NCBI RefSeq assembly: GCF_000715075.1
Contig: NC_134095.1
Span: forward strand, 54,928,419-54,992,418
DNA length: 64,000 nt
DNA from: Nicotiana tabacum
Lineage: Eukaryota; Streptophyta; Magnoliopsida; Solanales; Solanaceae
Reading direction: 5' to 3'
In this document: positions 10,562 to 22,517 of the stretch, piece after piece
Position numbering within the stretch: position 1 is the first letter of the stretch
Layout of the letters: the number at the start of each line of letters is the position of its first letter
Made by a program: the position numbers and the translations under genes
Notes under the pieces: model-generated
The model's input: only the letters and a program-made list of their open reading frames with translations
Databases searched by the model: none
Told to the model about the DNA's origin: nothing

Positions 10562-11857
10562 TATGATGACCCAAAAGGTCATAACTTGTTTTAGAAATAA
10601 ATTCTGTGTTTCGAGGCCTTAAAACCTCCTTTCTATCTCACCTCGATTTGTGTGCACAGTCCGGACGTGTATCCGGAAAGCCATTATGTAAAAATCTGTG
10701 AAAAATGATGAATTTTGCTTTTAAAATGAAATTAGGCTGACTTCGGTCAATATTTTAAGTAAATTGACCTGGACCCATGATTTGACTATCCCGAAGGGTC
10801 TGTAGGAAAATATGGGACTTGGGCATATGCCCGGAATCGAATTTCGAGGTCCCAAGCCCGAGAAATAAATTTTTAAAAAAATTGTTTTCTGGAATGTATA
10901 TGAGTTTTTGGAAATGAAATATGTTTGAATTTGATGGTATCGGGCCCGTATATTGGTTCCAGAGCCTGGTACAGGTCTTATATATGATTTAAGTTGAGCT
11001 TGTAAAAGTTGGTGAGAAACAGAGTTGAAATGAAGTGAATCGGACCATCGGTTGTTAAAATTTGAACTTAAGAGTTCATGGGATTTTTCTTTTATTTTGA
11101 TGCTAAATTCATAGTTATTGATGTTATTTTATTGATTTGATTACATGAGCAAGTCTGTATGATGTTTTTAGGTTAGTGTGCATGTTTTGTTTGGAGCCCC
11201 GAGGGCTCAGGTGAGTTTTGGATAGGCCACGGAGTGAAATTTGGACTTAGGAAATTGCTGGTATATTTTAGGTCTACAGGCTTCGCAATTGTGAAGCCTG
11301 GCTCACAAATGCGAGAAAGTATCGCAAATTTGAAAGTCGACCTGGGCTGCCTTGGTCGCAAATGCGACTTTTGTATCGCAAATGTGATATCGCATTTGCG
11401 AAGGGTCCCTTGCAAATGCGAAGGTGTTCAGAATTGCACTTGGTCGCAAATGCGATAAAATCTTCGCATTTGCGAAGATATCAGGTTCTGAAGCAATTGT
11501 GATAACTGTAACCTGCTAAATCAAAACATAGACACATTTTCAGACATTTTTCAACCCCTTACAAATCCTAAACACCTTTGGGCGATTATTTCAAAGACAA
11601 GTACTCTTCCAAATCTATTGTAAATCATTTCTAACTCGTTTTCATTAATCTTTAACATCTTTTCACATGATTTCAACTCAAAATCAAGGGTTTTCATGGG
11701 AAAAATTGGGTGTTTTGGGTAGAATTTAGGTTTTTCAAATTTTGGGGATTTGGACCTCGATTTGAGGTCCGATTTCAAAACAAATTATATATTTGGGTTC
11801 GTGGTTGAATGAGTAATCGGATTTTGGTTTGAATCTCGGGTTTTGACCATGTGGGCC
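10562..11857 (+). repeat. 3' LTR of element A, first segment
   Basis: Matches 2421-3700 of the 5' LTR and stops at GTGGGCC where element B is inserted. Its CpG block (11280-11480) contains a perfect-armed palindrome at 11460-11479 (ATCTTCGCA, TT, TGCGAAGAT) that the 5' LTR lacks. The termini of the whole LTR are TATGATGACC...TGACA, the second base having mutated from G to A. Confidence 0.92.
11853..11857. other. Target-site duplication of element B, left copy (GGGCC)
   Basis: GGGCC occurs at 11853-11857 before TGTAACGACC and at 21013-21017 after the closing GTGACA. The uninterrupted 5' LTR of A has a single GGGCC at this place (near 3700). Confidence 0.93.
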
Positions 11858-12409
11858 TGTAACGACCCGATCGATCGTTTTGAGATCTTGTACTTTGCTC
11901 GTGAGTTCTCAGGCATGAATAGCCTCATGTGATATATTATGACCTATGTAAATCGTCGGTTTTTGTTTTCAGGGTAATCAGAGTGAATTTGGAAAAACAG
12001 TTCTCAGTTTGAAGATTAAAATTTGAAAGGTTTGAACAAGATTTGACTTGTTAGTAGATGACCTCAGATTGCAATTTTTATGATTTGGTTAGCTTCGTTA
12101 GATGATTTGGTGCTTAGGAGCATGGTCAGAATGTGTTTTGGAGGTCCGCGGAAGGTTTAGGCTTGAATTGGCGAAATTGAGATTTTGGCCTTTTTCGGTT
12201 GATAGGTGAGATTTTGATATAGGGGTCAGAATGGAATTTCAGAAGTTGGAGTAGGTCCGTTGTGTATTTGTGGCGTGTGTGCAAAATATCAGGTCATTCG
12301 GACAAGGTTTGGTAGACTTTTTGATCGAAAGCAGAATTTGGAAGTTATTGGAATTCTTAGGCTTGGTGGAAATTACCGAATTACTGTTGTTGGTGTTGTA
12401 GGTTTTTGA

Positions 12410-12750
12410 CCTTCGTGTTCACGATGCATGTACCGCATTTGCGAAGGGTTAGGGTGTGAGGTTGTGGAGTTGGCCTTTGTGTTCGCGAAAATTGTTCCGC
12501 GATCGTGAAGGGGTGAGGTCAATGGTCACCGCGTTCGCGAGGATTATGTCGCATTCGCATAGAGGAAGAGGAATAGCTGGGTACCCAAGGCGATTGTTCT
12601 ACGCCTTCGCGTAGTAAAGGTTGCGTTCGCGAAGAGTTGAGTCAGTTGTGCATCGCGTTCGTGAGAGGGTTATCGCGTTCGCGTAAAAGGAATTTCGGAC
12701 AATGAAGCTGTATGCTTTGCGAACGCGATGGAGATGTCGCGTTCGCAATG
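12410..12750. repeat. CpG-rich inverted-repeat block in LTR B
   Basis: Built of words like GCGTTCGCGAAG, TTCGCGAA and CTACGCCTTCGCGTAG (12599-12614, 6-bp arms around CTTC). About a dozen CG-bearing half-sites occur in 340 bases, starting about 550 bases into the LTR. This segment lies in the part deleted from the 3' LTR. Confidence 0.8.
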
Positions 12751-12872
12751 AAGAAAAATCTGGGCAGACAGTTTATATTTAGAAACTGAGGGTTTAAGTC
12801 TAATATCATAAAAGCCATTGGAGAGCTCGGGAGAAGGTGAAATTTGAGTGGATTTTCAGTGGAGCAATTGGG

Positions 12873-12878
12873 GTAAGT
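12873..12878 (+). promoter_or_regulatory. Splice-donor-like site D1 in LTR B
   Basis: TTGGG followed by GTAAGTAT, 1015 bases from the LTR start and about 120 bases after the CpG block, matching D1 in elements A, C and E. Confidence 0.45.
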
Positions 12879-13281
12879 ATTCTTTACTCATATTTGGTTT
12901 AATTCCATGATATAGTCTTGAATTTCATCATTTAATTTGAGAAATTAGAGTGGAAATTGGGGGAAAATGGAAGAAAAGCTTGGGATTTTTTTTGGGGATT
13001 TGAATGGGCAATTGAGGTCGGATATTGATGAATTTGATATGGGTAGACTCGTGAAAGGATGAAGATTCTATTGATGTGATTTTTATCAAATTTCGAGACG
13101 TGGGCCTGGGGGCCAGGTTTGAGCATTTTCGGGATTTTTGATGTAAATTGGATATTTTCGAGTGGGCTTTGTTCCCTTAGCATATTTAATGGTTATGTAC
13201 TAATTTTGATTAGATTTGGAGCATTCAGAGGTCAATTCGAGAGGGTAAATGCATCGCGGGCTAGAGTTTGACCGGATCGAA

Positions 13282-13287
13282 GTGAGT
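13282..13287 (+). promoter_or_regulatory. Splice-donor-like site D2 in LTR B
   Basis: GATCGAA followed by GTGAGT. In the 3' LTR copy (19727) it reads GATCGAG followed by GTAAGT, an even better donor. Confidence 0.4.
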
Positions 13288-13520
13288 AATGATTGTAAAT
13301 ATTGTCCTCAGTGTATGAAACCCCGGATTTCAGATTATTGTGCTATATTGAGGTGACACACATGCTAGATGATGAGCGTGGGGTCGTGCACCATTGGGAA
13401 TTGCGACTTAGTCCATCCCGAATGACTGTTTTACCACGTATTTGATTGAAAACTATTTGCTATCATCATGTTTTGGGTTGAATGCCATATTTGGGCATCG
13501 TGCCAACTATTTGTATCCTT

Positions 13521-14286
13521 AGGGGATTTTTACTGCTATTTCCTCACTGTTTTGATTTTAATATCTATACTCAGTCATGATATATTATACCGTTTTCAAA
13601 CCTCAGCGATGTTTACTCTGTTTTAACACATTAAATGAAATATTAAATGATATTTTGGGCTGAGCATCATGTTTTACTGTTCCCCGAGTGGCTTATGAGA
13701 TTCTGATTGAGTAAGGCCGAGGGCCTGTGTTGTGAGGATACTTTTGGGTCGGGCTGCACGCCGGAATAGCGATAGACTGATTTATGATTATGAGGCTGAG
13801 GGCATGAGATTGTATGCCACGAGGTGGCTTGTTGATATGAGGCCGAGCCTATTGATTATGCCACAAGATGGCTTGATATTGCGCTTGGGCCGTAAGGGGC
13901 CGTAGGGGATTTTTACTACTATTTCCTCACTGTTTTGATTTTAATATCTATACTTAGTCATGCTATATTATACTGTTTTCAAACCTCAGCGATGTTTACT
14001 CTATTTTAACACATTAAATGATATATTAAATGATATTTTGGGCTGAGCATCATGTTTTACTGTTGCCCGAGTGGCTTATGAGATTTTGATTGAGTAAGGC
14101 CGAGGGCCTGTGTTGTGAGGATACTTTTGGGTCGGGCTGCACGCCACAACAATGATACACTGATTTATGATTATGAGGCCGAGGGCCTGAGATTGTACGT
14201 CACGAGGTGGCTTGTTGATATGAGGCCGAGAGCCTATTGATTATGCCACGAGATGGCCTAATATTGTGCTTGGGCCGTAAAGGGCC
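13521..14286. repeat. 383-bp tandem duplication within the 5' LTR of B
   Basis: Copy 1 is 13521-13903 and copy 2 is 13904-14286; both begin AGGGGATTTTTACT and end in GGGCCGTAARGGGC. The duplicated segment includes hairpin words such as GCCACGAGGTGGC (13816-13828) and GGCCGAGGGCC. The 3' LTR has a single copy, so the duplication probably arose after insertion. Confidence 0.88.
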
Positions 14287-15039
14287 CCTCCCAGAGTCTG
14301 TACAACCCCAGTGAGCGCGTGTACCCATTGTGATATGAGATATTGCCCAAGGGGCTGATGTTAGTCCATGTTACTGCCCGTGGGCTGATTCTGTTGACAT
14401 TGTGCGCGAGGGGCGGATTTTATGTTTTTATCTTTTCTGGATGCTTCTCATGTACTTGTTTAACTGTTAAAAAGGTGTTTTAAAGAAGCACTAAGGTGAC
14501 TTTACATGCTTTCACTGTTTTATTGTTTTTACTGGCTTTATACTGCTCCTTATAGCATGTTGATGTGCCTTTAAGTGATTTCTTATCACTCAGTCTTCAT
14601 TTATTATTATTACTCACTGAGTTGGAGTACTCACTTTACTCCCTGCACCCCGTGTGTAGATTCAAGAACTTCAGGTCCTGCTTGCGAGAGTCGAAACCTT
14701 CCAGCAGATTTGGAGATTCACTAGGTAGCTGCTCGGCGTTCGCAGCCCAGTGCTTTTCCCTCTATCTTATTTCCTCCCGTTTTAGTTATGTAATAGTTGT
14801 GTAGACTCTTTCATACTTGTAGTTTTATGATAGGTGCTCATGACTAGTGACACACCGATGTCGGGCTATGTCTATTCCACAATTGTACTATTTCACTGCT
14901 TATTTTAGGATTTTTATTATGTTAAAGACTTAATATATATTATTTTAATTGCATAAAATGAATTGGAAGTGTGTCGGTTGGCCTTGTCTTCACGAGAGGC
15001 GACATCGCGATCGGGTCCGGGTTTAGGGTCATAACAAGT

Positions 15040-15051
15040 TGGTATCAGATC
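15040..15051 (+). other. Primer-binding site of element B
   Basis: TGGTATCAGATC, two mismatches from the tRNA-iMet complement, three bases after the LTR. Confidence 0.82.
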
Positions 15052-17479
15052 CTAGGTTACATAGGTCTCACGAGTCATTAGCAGGTTTAGTAAAGTCTCA
15101 CGGATAAGTACGGAGACGTCTGTATTTATCCTTGAGAGACTGCAGAACCTTTAGGAAAAACTTCACATTCTTGAATTCTTATCGTGCATCCTTGATTTAG
15201 CTTGAAATGTAACTCTTTGAATTCCTTCCACGCATTCGTATGCGCGCATGAGCGCTCGGTATCAGTTGTGTATTGACGACTTGTGATTCCCTGATCGAGA
15301 GGCGAGATGTGATCTCTTTTTGTTGATGTTGGGCCAGTCTGGAGGACTTGAGGTCGGATATTGCTTATAACTTGAGCTTAGAGGCATGATCGTGTGAGCA
15401 TGTGCTTTTGGATCTATATGTCCAATAGTGTCCCTATTAGTGGGAGTGTTGACTGGATAACTACGTGACGAGTTTGATGTGGCTGTAAGATATGTTCATA
15501 TGAATTGAAAGAGACTAGAAGGGTTTGCTTGGGGGTAGTAAGAACTATCCGGTGCTTGGTTTCCATCGTGATTTGATGTTTAGCCCGAGATATGGGCGCG
15601 TTGAAGGACCTTTTCATGTTGCCTAGTTGGGAAATGAAGTGGATTTCACGTTGTGATATGAGTTCAGACTCAGGAAGATTAAGTAACTGTGTAATGGTTA
15701 TGACATCGGAAGGGTATAAGGAGATGTTAGTTTGAGGTGAGGCATGTGGGCTATCTCTTGCGTGATCTTTTATGTCATTTATTGGAAGATCTCTGTTACT
15801 AGGGAAATATATATGTTGCAATTTGAATTTGGGTCGCCTAAGAGAGAGGGCCTGACTGTTATGAGGGTGAACGCGAGGATTGCAGAAGGTTTAAAGTACT
15901 AGATGGTCTGTATTTCCCGAGCTTATGACGGATTGAGTTTAATCTCACTATGGTATTAAGGCAGTAATAAAGTATATGCATTATGAGTTATTATGTGTTT
16001 TGATCTACGGCTATGAGCCAAGTGGGGGAGTCTGCTATTGATTAGTTGGTTGCATGATTATGTCCTATGTTGGTTCCAGTTTGAGGCATACTGATGAATC
16101 AGTTATGACTTACGAAGGTTGAGACAGAGGATGGCTCGATTAAAGGAAATTTCAATAAAGGTTATGTTATGCTTATTTGGTATATAAGAATCACAGAATG
16201 ACTTGAGTTGTTATGAGTAAAGGGTGTATGGTGCATAGAATAGGAAGTTGCGTGGTTACATTAAGGTGAGGTTACATTCTGCAGTGTCGGAGTACTAATG
16301 GAGTACAAGTCGTCCGGTCCGTTTGATTGGTCTAATTGCAGTTTGAGTAAAGTGGAGGGCTCTTAGATATGGTTCTAATGGGTTCAAGATTTTACATGTA
16401 ATAATTGGAGATTTTCATGTAGTGTAGTTGGTTAGAAACTGAGGTTTGCATTAGAGGGTGTCAAGACATGTGGTATTTCTATATCAATTAGGGAATTCAA
16501 TATATCAGTATTAGGAAGGCGAAGGTAATGACTTTGGATTCACATGAAGTTTTGTCAAGGTAGGTATCGTGAATGTGGTGCTTTTGGGAATATGTAAGAA
16601 AGTACTCAATGGCTTTTGAGCCTTAGATGGTGTGGTTTTATGCTTGGGTCTAGTATGGCGAGTCTGGGTTGAGGAATTGTGGTGTTATAGCAAGATGGAG
16701 TATAAAGTTTAAGGTAAATCAGAAGGAAACTCGGATAGATGGGATAGCTTGGCAGTAGACCGGATCAGCATGGTAAGGTTATGATTAGTTCCTTGGATGC
16801 TTATGAGGTAATGAGTTTATACAAGTGTTTCACAGCAATGCTCGTGGGTTTTAGTGGCCTGCGTAGCTTGGTCGAGTTAGAAGGATTCAGTCCTGATGGT
16901 TTAGTTTTGTGCAAATGGAATTCGGAGAGTTCTTGATAGTTTCTACCACGGTTAGAGATGTATATTTTCTACGAGCGTGAGGAGCATGTGATGTATAGTG
17001 ATTTTCTTCTAGATGGGGTCAAATGGAAAGTTCTTAACTAGTTAAGTACGTAGCTGCTTGTGGCTTGGAGGGGGTTATGAAGTCCTTATATTTATTATAG
17101 GATGGCATGTTATATGCGGTATGTTGTGTAGGGTTAAAATTTGAATGTGTAAGGTCACGTTTTAGTTCTGAAAGAAAAAGTCATAAATTTTTAGACAACA
17201 CGGGTCTTCAGATGATTGGGGAAATGATATTACTAAGTGGTGTAGCTTGATGAGGGTATACGCTTCAGAAAAAAGGGCAATATGATTGAGTAGATGATAC
17301 TTCATTAGTATTGTGGCACTCTCTTGTTGGATCGACTGCTGATATTCGCGTTTGCTTGGTGGCACATAAGAATTTTAGGAGTACCTCTCGTGGAATGATT
17401 CGGTATTAGATATGTGTTGTATATTCAGACAGTGAAGTTGGGATCGGATATGATGATACACGTGCCATATGGATTTGGA
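15052..17479 (+). mobile_element. Internal region of element B without recognisable coding sequence
   Basis: This 2.4 kb occupies the place of leader, gag and early protease, yet I find no gag core, no zinc knuckle and no frame longer than 135 codons. The composition is T/G-rich and even. Either gag has decayed beyond recognition or the element carries unrelated filler DNA. Confidence 0.6.
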
Positions 17480-18010
17480 GACTAAGAGTTCACATAAACA
17501 GGGTAGGTCGTGGTTGTGGACCGCGTATATCGATCTTGTGTGGTAACTATTGGAGGTTTGGAAACCCGAGTGGATCCTTGTTGCTTAGTATGCTAGATTT
17601 TGGTGTGATATTGGGTATGGACTGGTGTGTCCGTGTCATGTTATTCTGGGCTGTTGCGCTAGAAGGCGACGTTGGATATGCCAGGAATGCCACAGATTGA
17701 GTGGTAAGGTTCGACGGATTATGTTTCCAGTAGGGTGGTTTCATTTTTGAAGACCCAACGGATGGTTGGGAAGGGTTGCCTTTCTTATTTGGGCCTTCGT
17801 GATGGATGTTAGTGTAGAGACTCCTACCATTGATTCAGTTCTGATGGTGAGGGATTTTGCGGATGTGTTTCCTGATGCTGGACATGTCACCGGACAGAGT
17901 TGTTGATTTTGGTATTGATTGGGTACCGGGAACCATATCGTATGACACCGACGGAGTTAAAGGAGTTGAAGGAGCAGCTTCAGGGACTCCTTGATAAGGG
18001 GTTCATTGGT
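17480..18010 (+). pseudogene. Element B protease and early reverse transcriptase remnant
   Basis: Weak but collinear matches to the other copies: LLSMLDFGVILGMDW near 17580-17625 (retroviral-type protease C-terminal part), WFDGLCF-type linker replaced by frames around KTQRMVGKGC at 17745-17780, and [18 protein letters not shown] at 17955-18010 (start of reverse transcriptase). The palm domain, RNase H and integrase cannot be found afterwards. Confidence 0.7.
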
Positions 18011-19253
18011 TGGCCAATGTGGATGTGTATTCTAACTTGATTCAGCTTGGTTGACTCCAAGTTGTATTGTTGAAGGATGTGTTTATTCGATTGTTGTTGA
18101 GCTTATTAGTGACCTGGGGAGATCTATGAGTTACCTTTACGTGTTGCAAGGTGTTGGGATTTGTTGGTTATAGGAACATGTGGTGCAGTTTTATTGGGGT
18201 CTCTCAGTTGAATTCGAGCGGGAAGAGTATTGGGTATTGCTCGGCAGATGGCGTATCGGTTGTATCTTTTTGGGTTTGTGTAATGTTATGTCAACTGCTT
18301 CGCCATGGTTATGATGATTTGCTTTGGTTCTAGACATCAAATTGCGCGTGGTTGTCGATTTTGAGCATAATTACTTGAGGTGTTTCATGTGGACCAGTGT
18401 TTGGATAGGGTCGCGCATTGCAGCAAAGTTATGTAGAGGTAAGACCCTTCAGGTTAGATTTGTGTGTTCTGTTTCTACGATGTGTGACGAGTTCTCAACA
18501 TTGTGTGTGGTGGTACTGGTGAGCTTGCGGTACAGCTTTCTTTCATTTGAGTCATTTTTTATGATTTGAGTACGTTCAGATTGTTGCTTATTGGTGCGCG
18601 TGTTGCACAAGTTGTGGTTTTAGATTGTATTGATGTGTCATGTCACTAGAGTAGTTGTGTTGGATTAGATGAGATCGTCAGGATCTCAAATGAATACAAA
18701 CGGATTCAATTTCAGTATATGTTGGAAGGATAATATCGATGTTCGGCTCAGAAATTTGCTAGGGTCCTTGCCAAAGGAGGAGTGGCTTCATGAATGGTTG
18801 ATTTGAGGAATGGTTATTGACTTTCTACATGTTTCATTTATCATTGGCAGTATATGAAAGTGTTGGAATGAGACTTTAGTTGATAAGAGGTTTACTATCG
18901 GTATTCGGTTGTTGTGTGCAGCTGTTGTGATTAGAAGTTATCGCTACAAGTGTTTGAGTTATGTGGTATATCATGTAATTGCACCTGAGGTTACAGGTAT
19001 GGGTTATTACATCTTGTTCGGGCTTATTCATAGCATAGATGTGAGAATCTGATCTTGTGGATGATTTCAGAAGTGGAAATGTTGTTCTAAGGTTTATGGG
19101 CTAGGTTGAATTGTGAAATTTTAGTTACATTGTGTTATCGGACCTATATAAGATAGGGTGACGGGGGATCACCCCCCGTATGTGCATGGTAAGGTTATTC
19201 AGCGATTGGTTGGCTTTTGGAACAACTCTGGGCACGTTTGAGGACAAACATAT
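18011..19253 (+). mobile_element. Internal 3' region of element B, no gene seen
   Basis: No reverse-transcriptase motifs, integrase motifs or chromodomain are readable. Near the end, GGCACGTTTGAGGACAAAC resembles the CGTTCGAGGATGAAC found just before the polypurine tracts of elements A and C. Confidence 0.55.
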
Positions 19254-19270
19254 GTTTAAGTGGGGGATGA
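19254..19270 (+). other. Polypurine tract of element B
   Basis: GTTTAAGTGGGGGATGA directly precedes the 3' LTR start TGTAACGACC. Confidence 0.82.
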
Positions 19271-21012
19271 TGTAACGACCTGACCGATTGTTTTGAGCTT
19301 TTGTACTTTGCTCGCGAGTTCTCGAGCATGACTAGCCTCGTGTGATGTATTATGACTTATGTAAATCATCGGCTTTTATTTTCAGGGTAATCAGAGTGAA
19401 TTTGGAAGAACAGTTCACAGTTTGAAGATTAAAATTTGAAAGGTTTGACCAAGATTTGATTTGTTAGCAGATGACCTCGGATTGGAATTTTTATGATTTG
19501 GTAAGCTTCGTTATATGATTTGGTGCTTAGGAGCGTGGTCAGAATGTGTTTTGGAGGTCCGCGGAAGGTTTAGGCTTAGGAGCGTGGTTGGAATGTGTTT
19601 TGGAGGTCCGCAGAAGGTTTAGATTTAGGAGCGTGGTCGGAATGTGATGTTGATTAGATTTGGAGCATCTGGAGGTCGATTCGAGAGGGCAAAGGCATCG
19701 CGGGCTAGAGTTTGGACCAGATCGAGGTAAGTAATGATTGTAAATGTTGTCCTGAGGGTATGAAACTCCGGATTTCACATCATTGTGCTATATTGAGGTG
19801 ACGCACACGCTAGATGACGAGCATGGGGTCGTGTACCATTGGGAATTGTGACTTAGTCCATCCCAAATGACTATTTTACCGCGTAACTGATTGAAAACTG
19901 TTTGCTATCATCATGTTTTGGGCTGAATGCCATATTTGGGTCTCGTGCCAACTATTTGAACCCTTAGGGGATTTTTCTGCTATTTCCTCGCTTTTTTGGT
20001 TTTAATATCTATACTCAGTCATGCTATATTATATCGTTTTCAAACATCAGCCATGTTTACTCTATTTTAACACATTAAATAATATTTTGGGCTGACCATC
20101 ATGTTTTAGTGTTGCCCGAATGGCTTAGGAGATTCTGACTGAGTAAGGTCGAGGGCCTGTATTGCGAGAATACTTTTGGGTTGGGATGCACCCCGCAACA
20201 GTGATACACTGATTTATAATTATGAGGCCGAGAGCCTGAGATTGATTATTCCACGAGATGGCTTGATATTGTGCTTGGGCCGTAAGGGTCCCCTCCCGTA
20301 GTCTATATACCCCTAGTGAGCGCGGGTACCCATTGTGATATGAGATATAGCCTGAGGGGCTGATTCTGTTGACACTGTGCTTTAGGGGAGGATTTTATGT
20401 GATTATATTTTTTGGTTGCTTCTCATTTACTTGTTTAACTGTTAAAAAGGTGTTTTAAAGAAGCTTAAACTGAACTAAAGTGACTTTACATGTTTTCATT
20501 GTTTTTACTGGCTTTATACTGCTACTTATAGTATGTTGATGTGCCTTTACGTGATTTCTTATCGCTCAGTCTTCATTTATTATTATTACTCACTGAGTTG
20601 GAGTACTCACTTTACTCCCTACACCCCATATGTAGATTCAGGCGCTTCAGGTCCTGGTTGTAAGGGTTGAGAGCTTCCAATAGATTCGGAGATTTAGTAG
20701 GTAGCTGCTCGGCATTAGCAGCCCAGTGCTTCTCCCTCTATCTTATTTCCTCTCGTTTTAGTTATGTAGTAGTTCTGTAGACACTTTCAGAGTTGTAGTT
20801 TTATAATAGATGCTCATAACAGGTGACACCACGATGTCGGTCTATGTCTATTCCATAATTGTACTATTTCACTGCTTATTTTAGGATTTTTATTATTTAA
20901 AAGACTTAATATGTATTATTTTAATTGCTTAAAATGAATTGGAAGTGTGTTGGCTAGCCTTGTCTTCACGAGAATCGTCATCACGACCGAGTCCGGGTTT
21001 AGAGTCGTGACA
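19271..21012 (+). repeat. 3' LTR of element B (1742 bp, internally deleted)
   Basis: Starts TGTAACGACC and ends GTCGTGACA. It follows the 5' LTR to about the equivalent of 12150, then passes through a 49-bp minisatellite and rejoins at the equivalent of 13205. The CpG block and D1 are lost; D2 remains at 19727. Confidence 0.9.
19527..19648. repeat. 49-bp minisatellite at the deletion junction of the 3' LTR of B
   Basis: Unit TTAGGAGCGTGGTC...GAAGGTTTAGGC starts at 19527, 19576 and 19625 (exact 49-base period, two full copies and a partial third). The partial copy ends where the LTR jumps about 1 kb ahead. Confidence 0.88.
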
Positions 21013-22098
21013 GGGCCCGGGGTCGATTTTTGACTTTTTGGGAAAAACTTTAGAAAACCTATTTTCATGCATTAGAATTGATTCATTTAACATTTATTGA
21101 TATAGTTAAGTAATTTATGGCTAGATATGAGCGAATTGGTGGTGGAATCAAGAGGTAAAACGGTAGTTGAAGCTTGAATTGTGATTCATGGCATCGAGGT
21201 AAGTGATTTGTCTAACCTAAGCTTGAGGGATTAGGAGTTGTGTCATATTTGCTATATGCTAGTTGTTGAGTATGACGTATAGACATGGTGACGAGTATCT
21301 ATATGTTGGTGTCAAGTATGCCCGTAAATCTTATACTATGATTAATGTGACTCCGTTTGTATTGTTCATGCCTTATGTGATGATTTCTATTGTTGAGCAA
21401 GGCTTGTGGAAATAATATTGGTATTTGAACATTGAAGAGCGTTGGCTCAAGTTGTAAAATGATTTGGGGAAGTATAATTGGCAATTGAACATTATAGAGC
21501 ATTGACTCAAATTGTGAATTCAGTTGTGAAGTAAATGTGAAAAAGAAAAAAAGGATTATGATATTGTCTCCCTTGCCGGGATTTTGTTGTTTTAAGGTTA
21601 TCTCCCTTGTCGGGATGTTATAGTTTTGATATTGTTTCCCTTGCCGGGATATGATTGTTGTACTATTGTTCCCTTGTCGAGGTTTTATTGTGAATTTGTT
21701 GATTTCCTTTCCCTTATTGCTTTGTGATTGTTGTTTTTTGTGAGGAAGAGTGTAAAGCACGAAGGGTGATGCCGTGTATGATATTTGTGAGAGAATGGTA
21801 AAGCACGAAGGGTGATGGCGTGTCGCACGATATACAATTCTGTGCCATGATATGAGTGTTAATGCACAAAGGATCATTCCGTGCCATGATTATGTGAGGT
21901 AAAAGCACGAAGGATGATGTCGTGCCGATTTTATTGATTTTATGGTGAGGACGAGAGTAAAAGCACGAAGGGTGATGCCGTGCACTTGACTTTAATTATC
22001 CTGACTTCTAATGATAATTGAGTTATAGTGTTGTTTACATTTAACTGTTGGTTTCTGTTGCTACTTGTTGTTCCTCGCAGCATGTTTCCCCTCCTATC
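21013..22098 (+). repeat. 3' LTR of element A, second segment
   Basis: Resumes with GGGCCCGGGGTCGATTTTTGAC, matching the 5' LTR from about 3697, and runs to CCTCCTATC at the LINE insertion. Carries D2 as GTAAGT at 21199 and the CCTTGCCGGG and GCACGAAGGGTGATG arrays (21565-21980). Confidence 0.92.
22086..22098. other. Target-site duplication of the LINE, left copy
   Basis: TTCCCCTCCTATC at 22086-22098 recurs at 25357-25369; the 5' LTR of A has it once (about 4727-4740). A 13-bp duplication is typical of target-primed LINE insertion. Confidence 0.9.
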
Positions 22099-22517
22099 TT
22101 TTTTTTTTCTTTTTTGGCAATCCGCTAGGCAAGCGCCTAGGGCTAGTTTTTATTTATAAAAAAAAAGATAAATACAACAATTAGGAAAAGTAAAATAAGG
22201 GGTACAATAGCACCGGTCTTGTTACCCATATAACACAAACCGAGCTAACCTTACCTTACTATTCCTATTGAGTCTTGCAAACCTCGCCTACTAACAAGCA
22301 TGTAAAAAATATGAACTTGAAAGGACTAAGTATTGTATGATCATCACAGAGTTTATAACATACTCTGTGATGATATTACAGATGATAATACTAAGAAAGT
22401 GGTAGAATAAAATGTAGTACCAATTCGATTCTTGTCCCTTCTTTTCCAAACTTGTAAAAACTTCACTTTGTACTTCTTTATCGTTTTCAACAACTTTGTT
22501 CAAAAAGTATTCAAAAA

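Larger units (their letters stand above)
11858..15036 (+). repeat. 5' LTR of element B (3179 bp)
   Basis: Starts TGTAACGACCCGATCG and ends GGGTCATAACA (the final GTGACA has become ATAACA). Contains a CpG-rich block (12410-12750), donor-like sites at 12873 and 13282, and a 383-bp tandem duplication (13521-14286). The 3' LTR lacks about 1.05 kb of it and has one copy of the duplicated segment. Confidence 0.92.
11858..21012 (+). mobile_element. Element B: Tekay/Del-type LTR retrotransposon nested in the 3' LTR of A
   Basis: It has a 5' LTR (11858-15036), a tRNA-Met primer site, 4.2 kb of mostly unrecognisable internal DNA, a polypurine tract and a shorter 3' LTR (19271-21012). Only a protease and early reverse-transcriptase remnant survive (17480-18010). 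It therefore resembles a large non-autonomous or heavily decayed derivative. The clean 5-bp target duplication shows it integrated as a unit. Confidence 0.92.
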
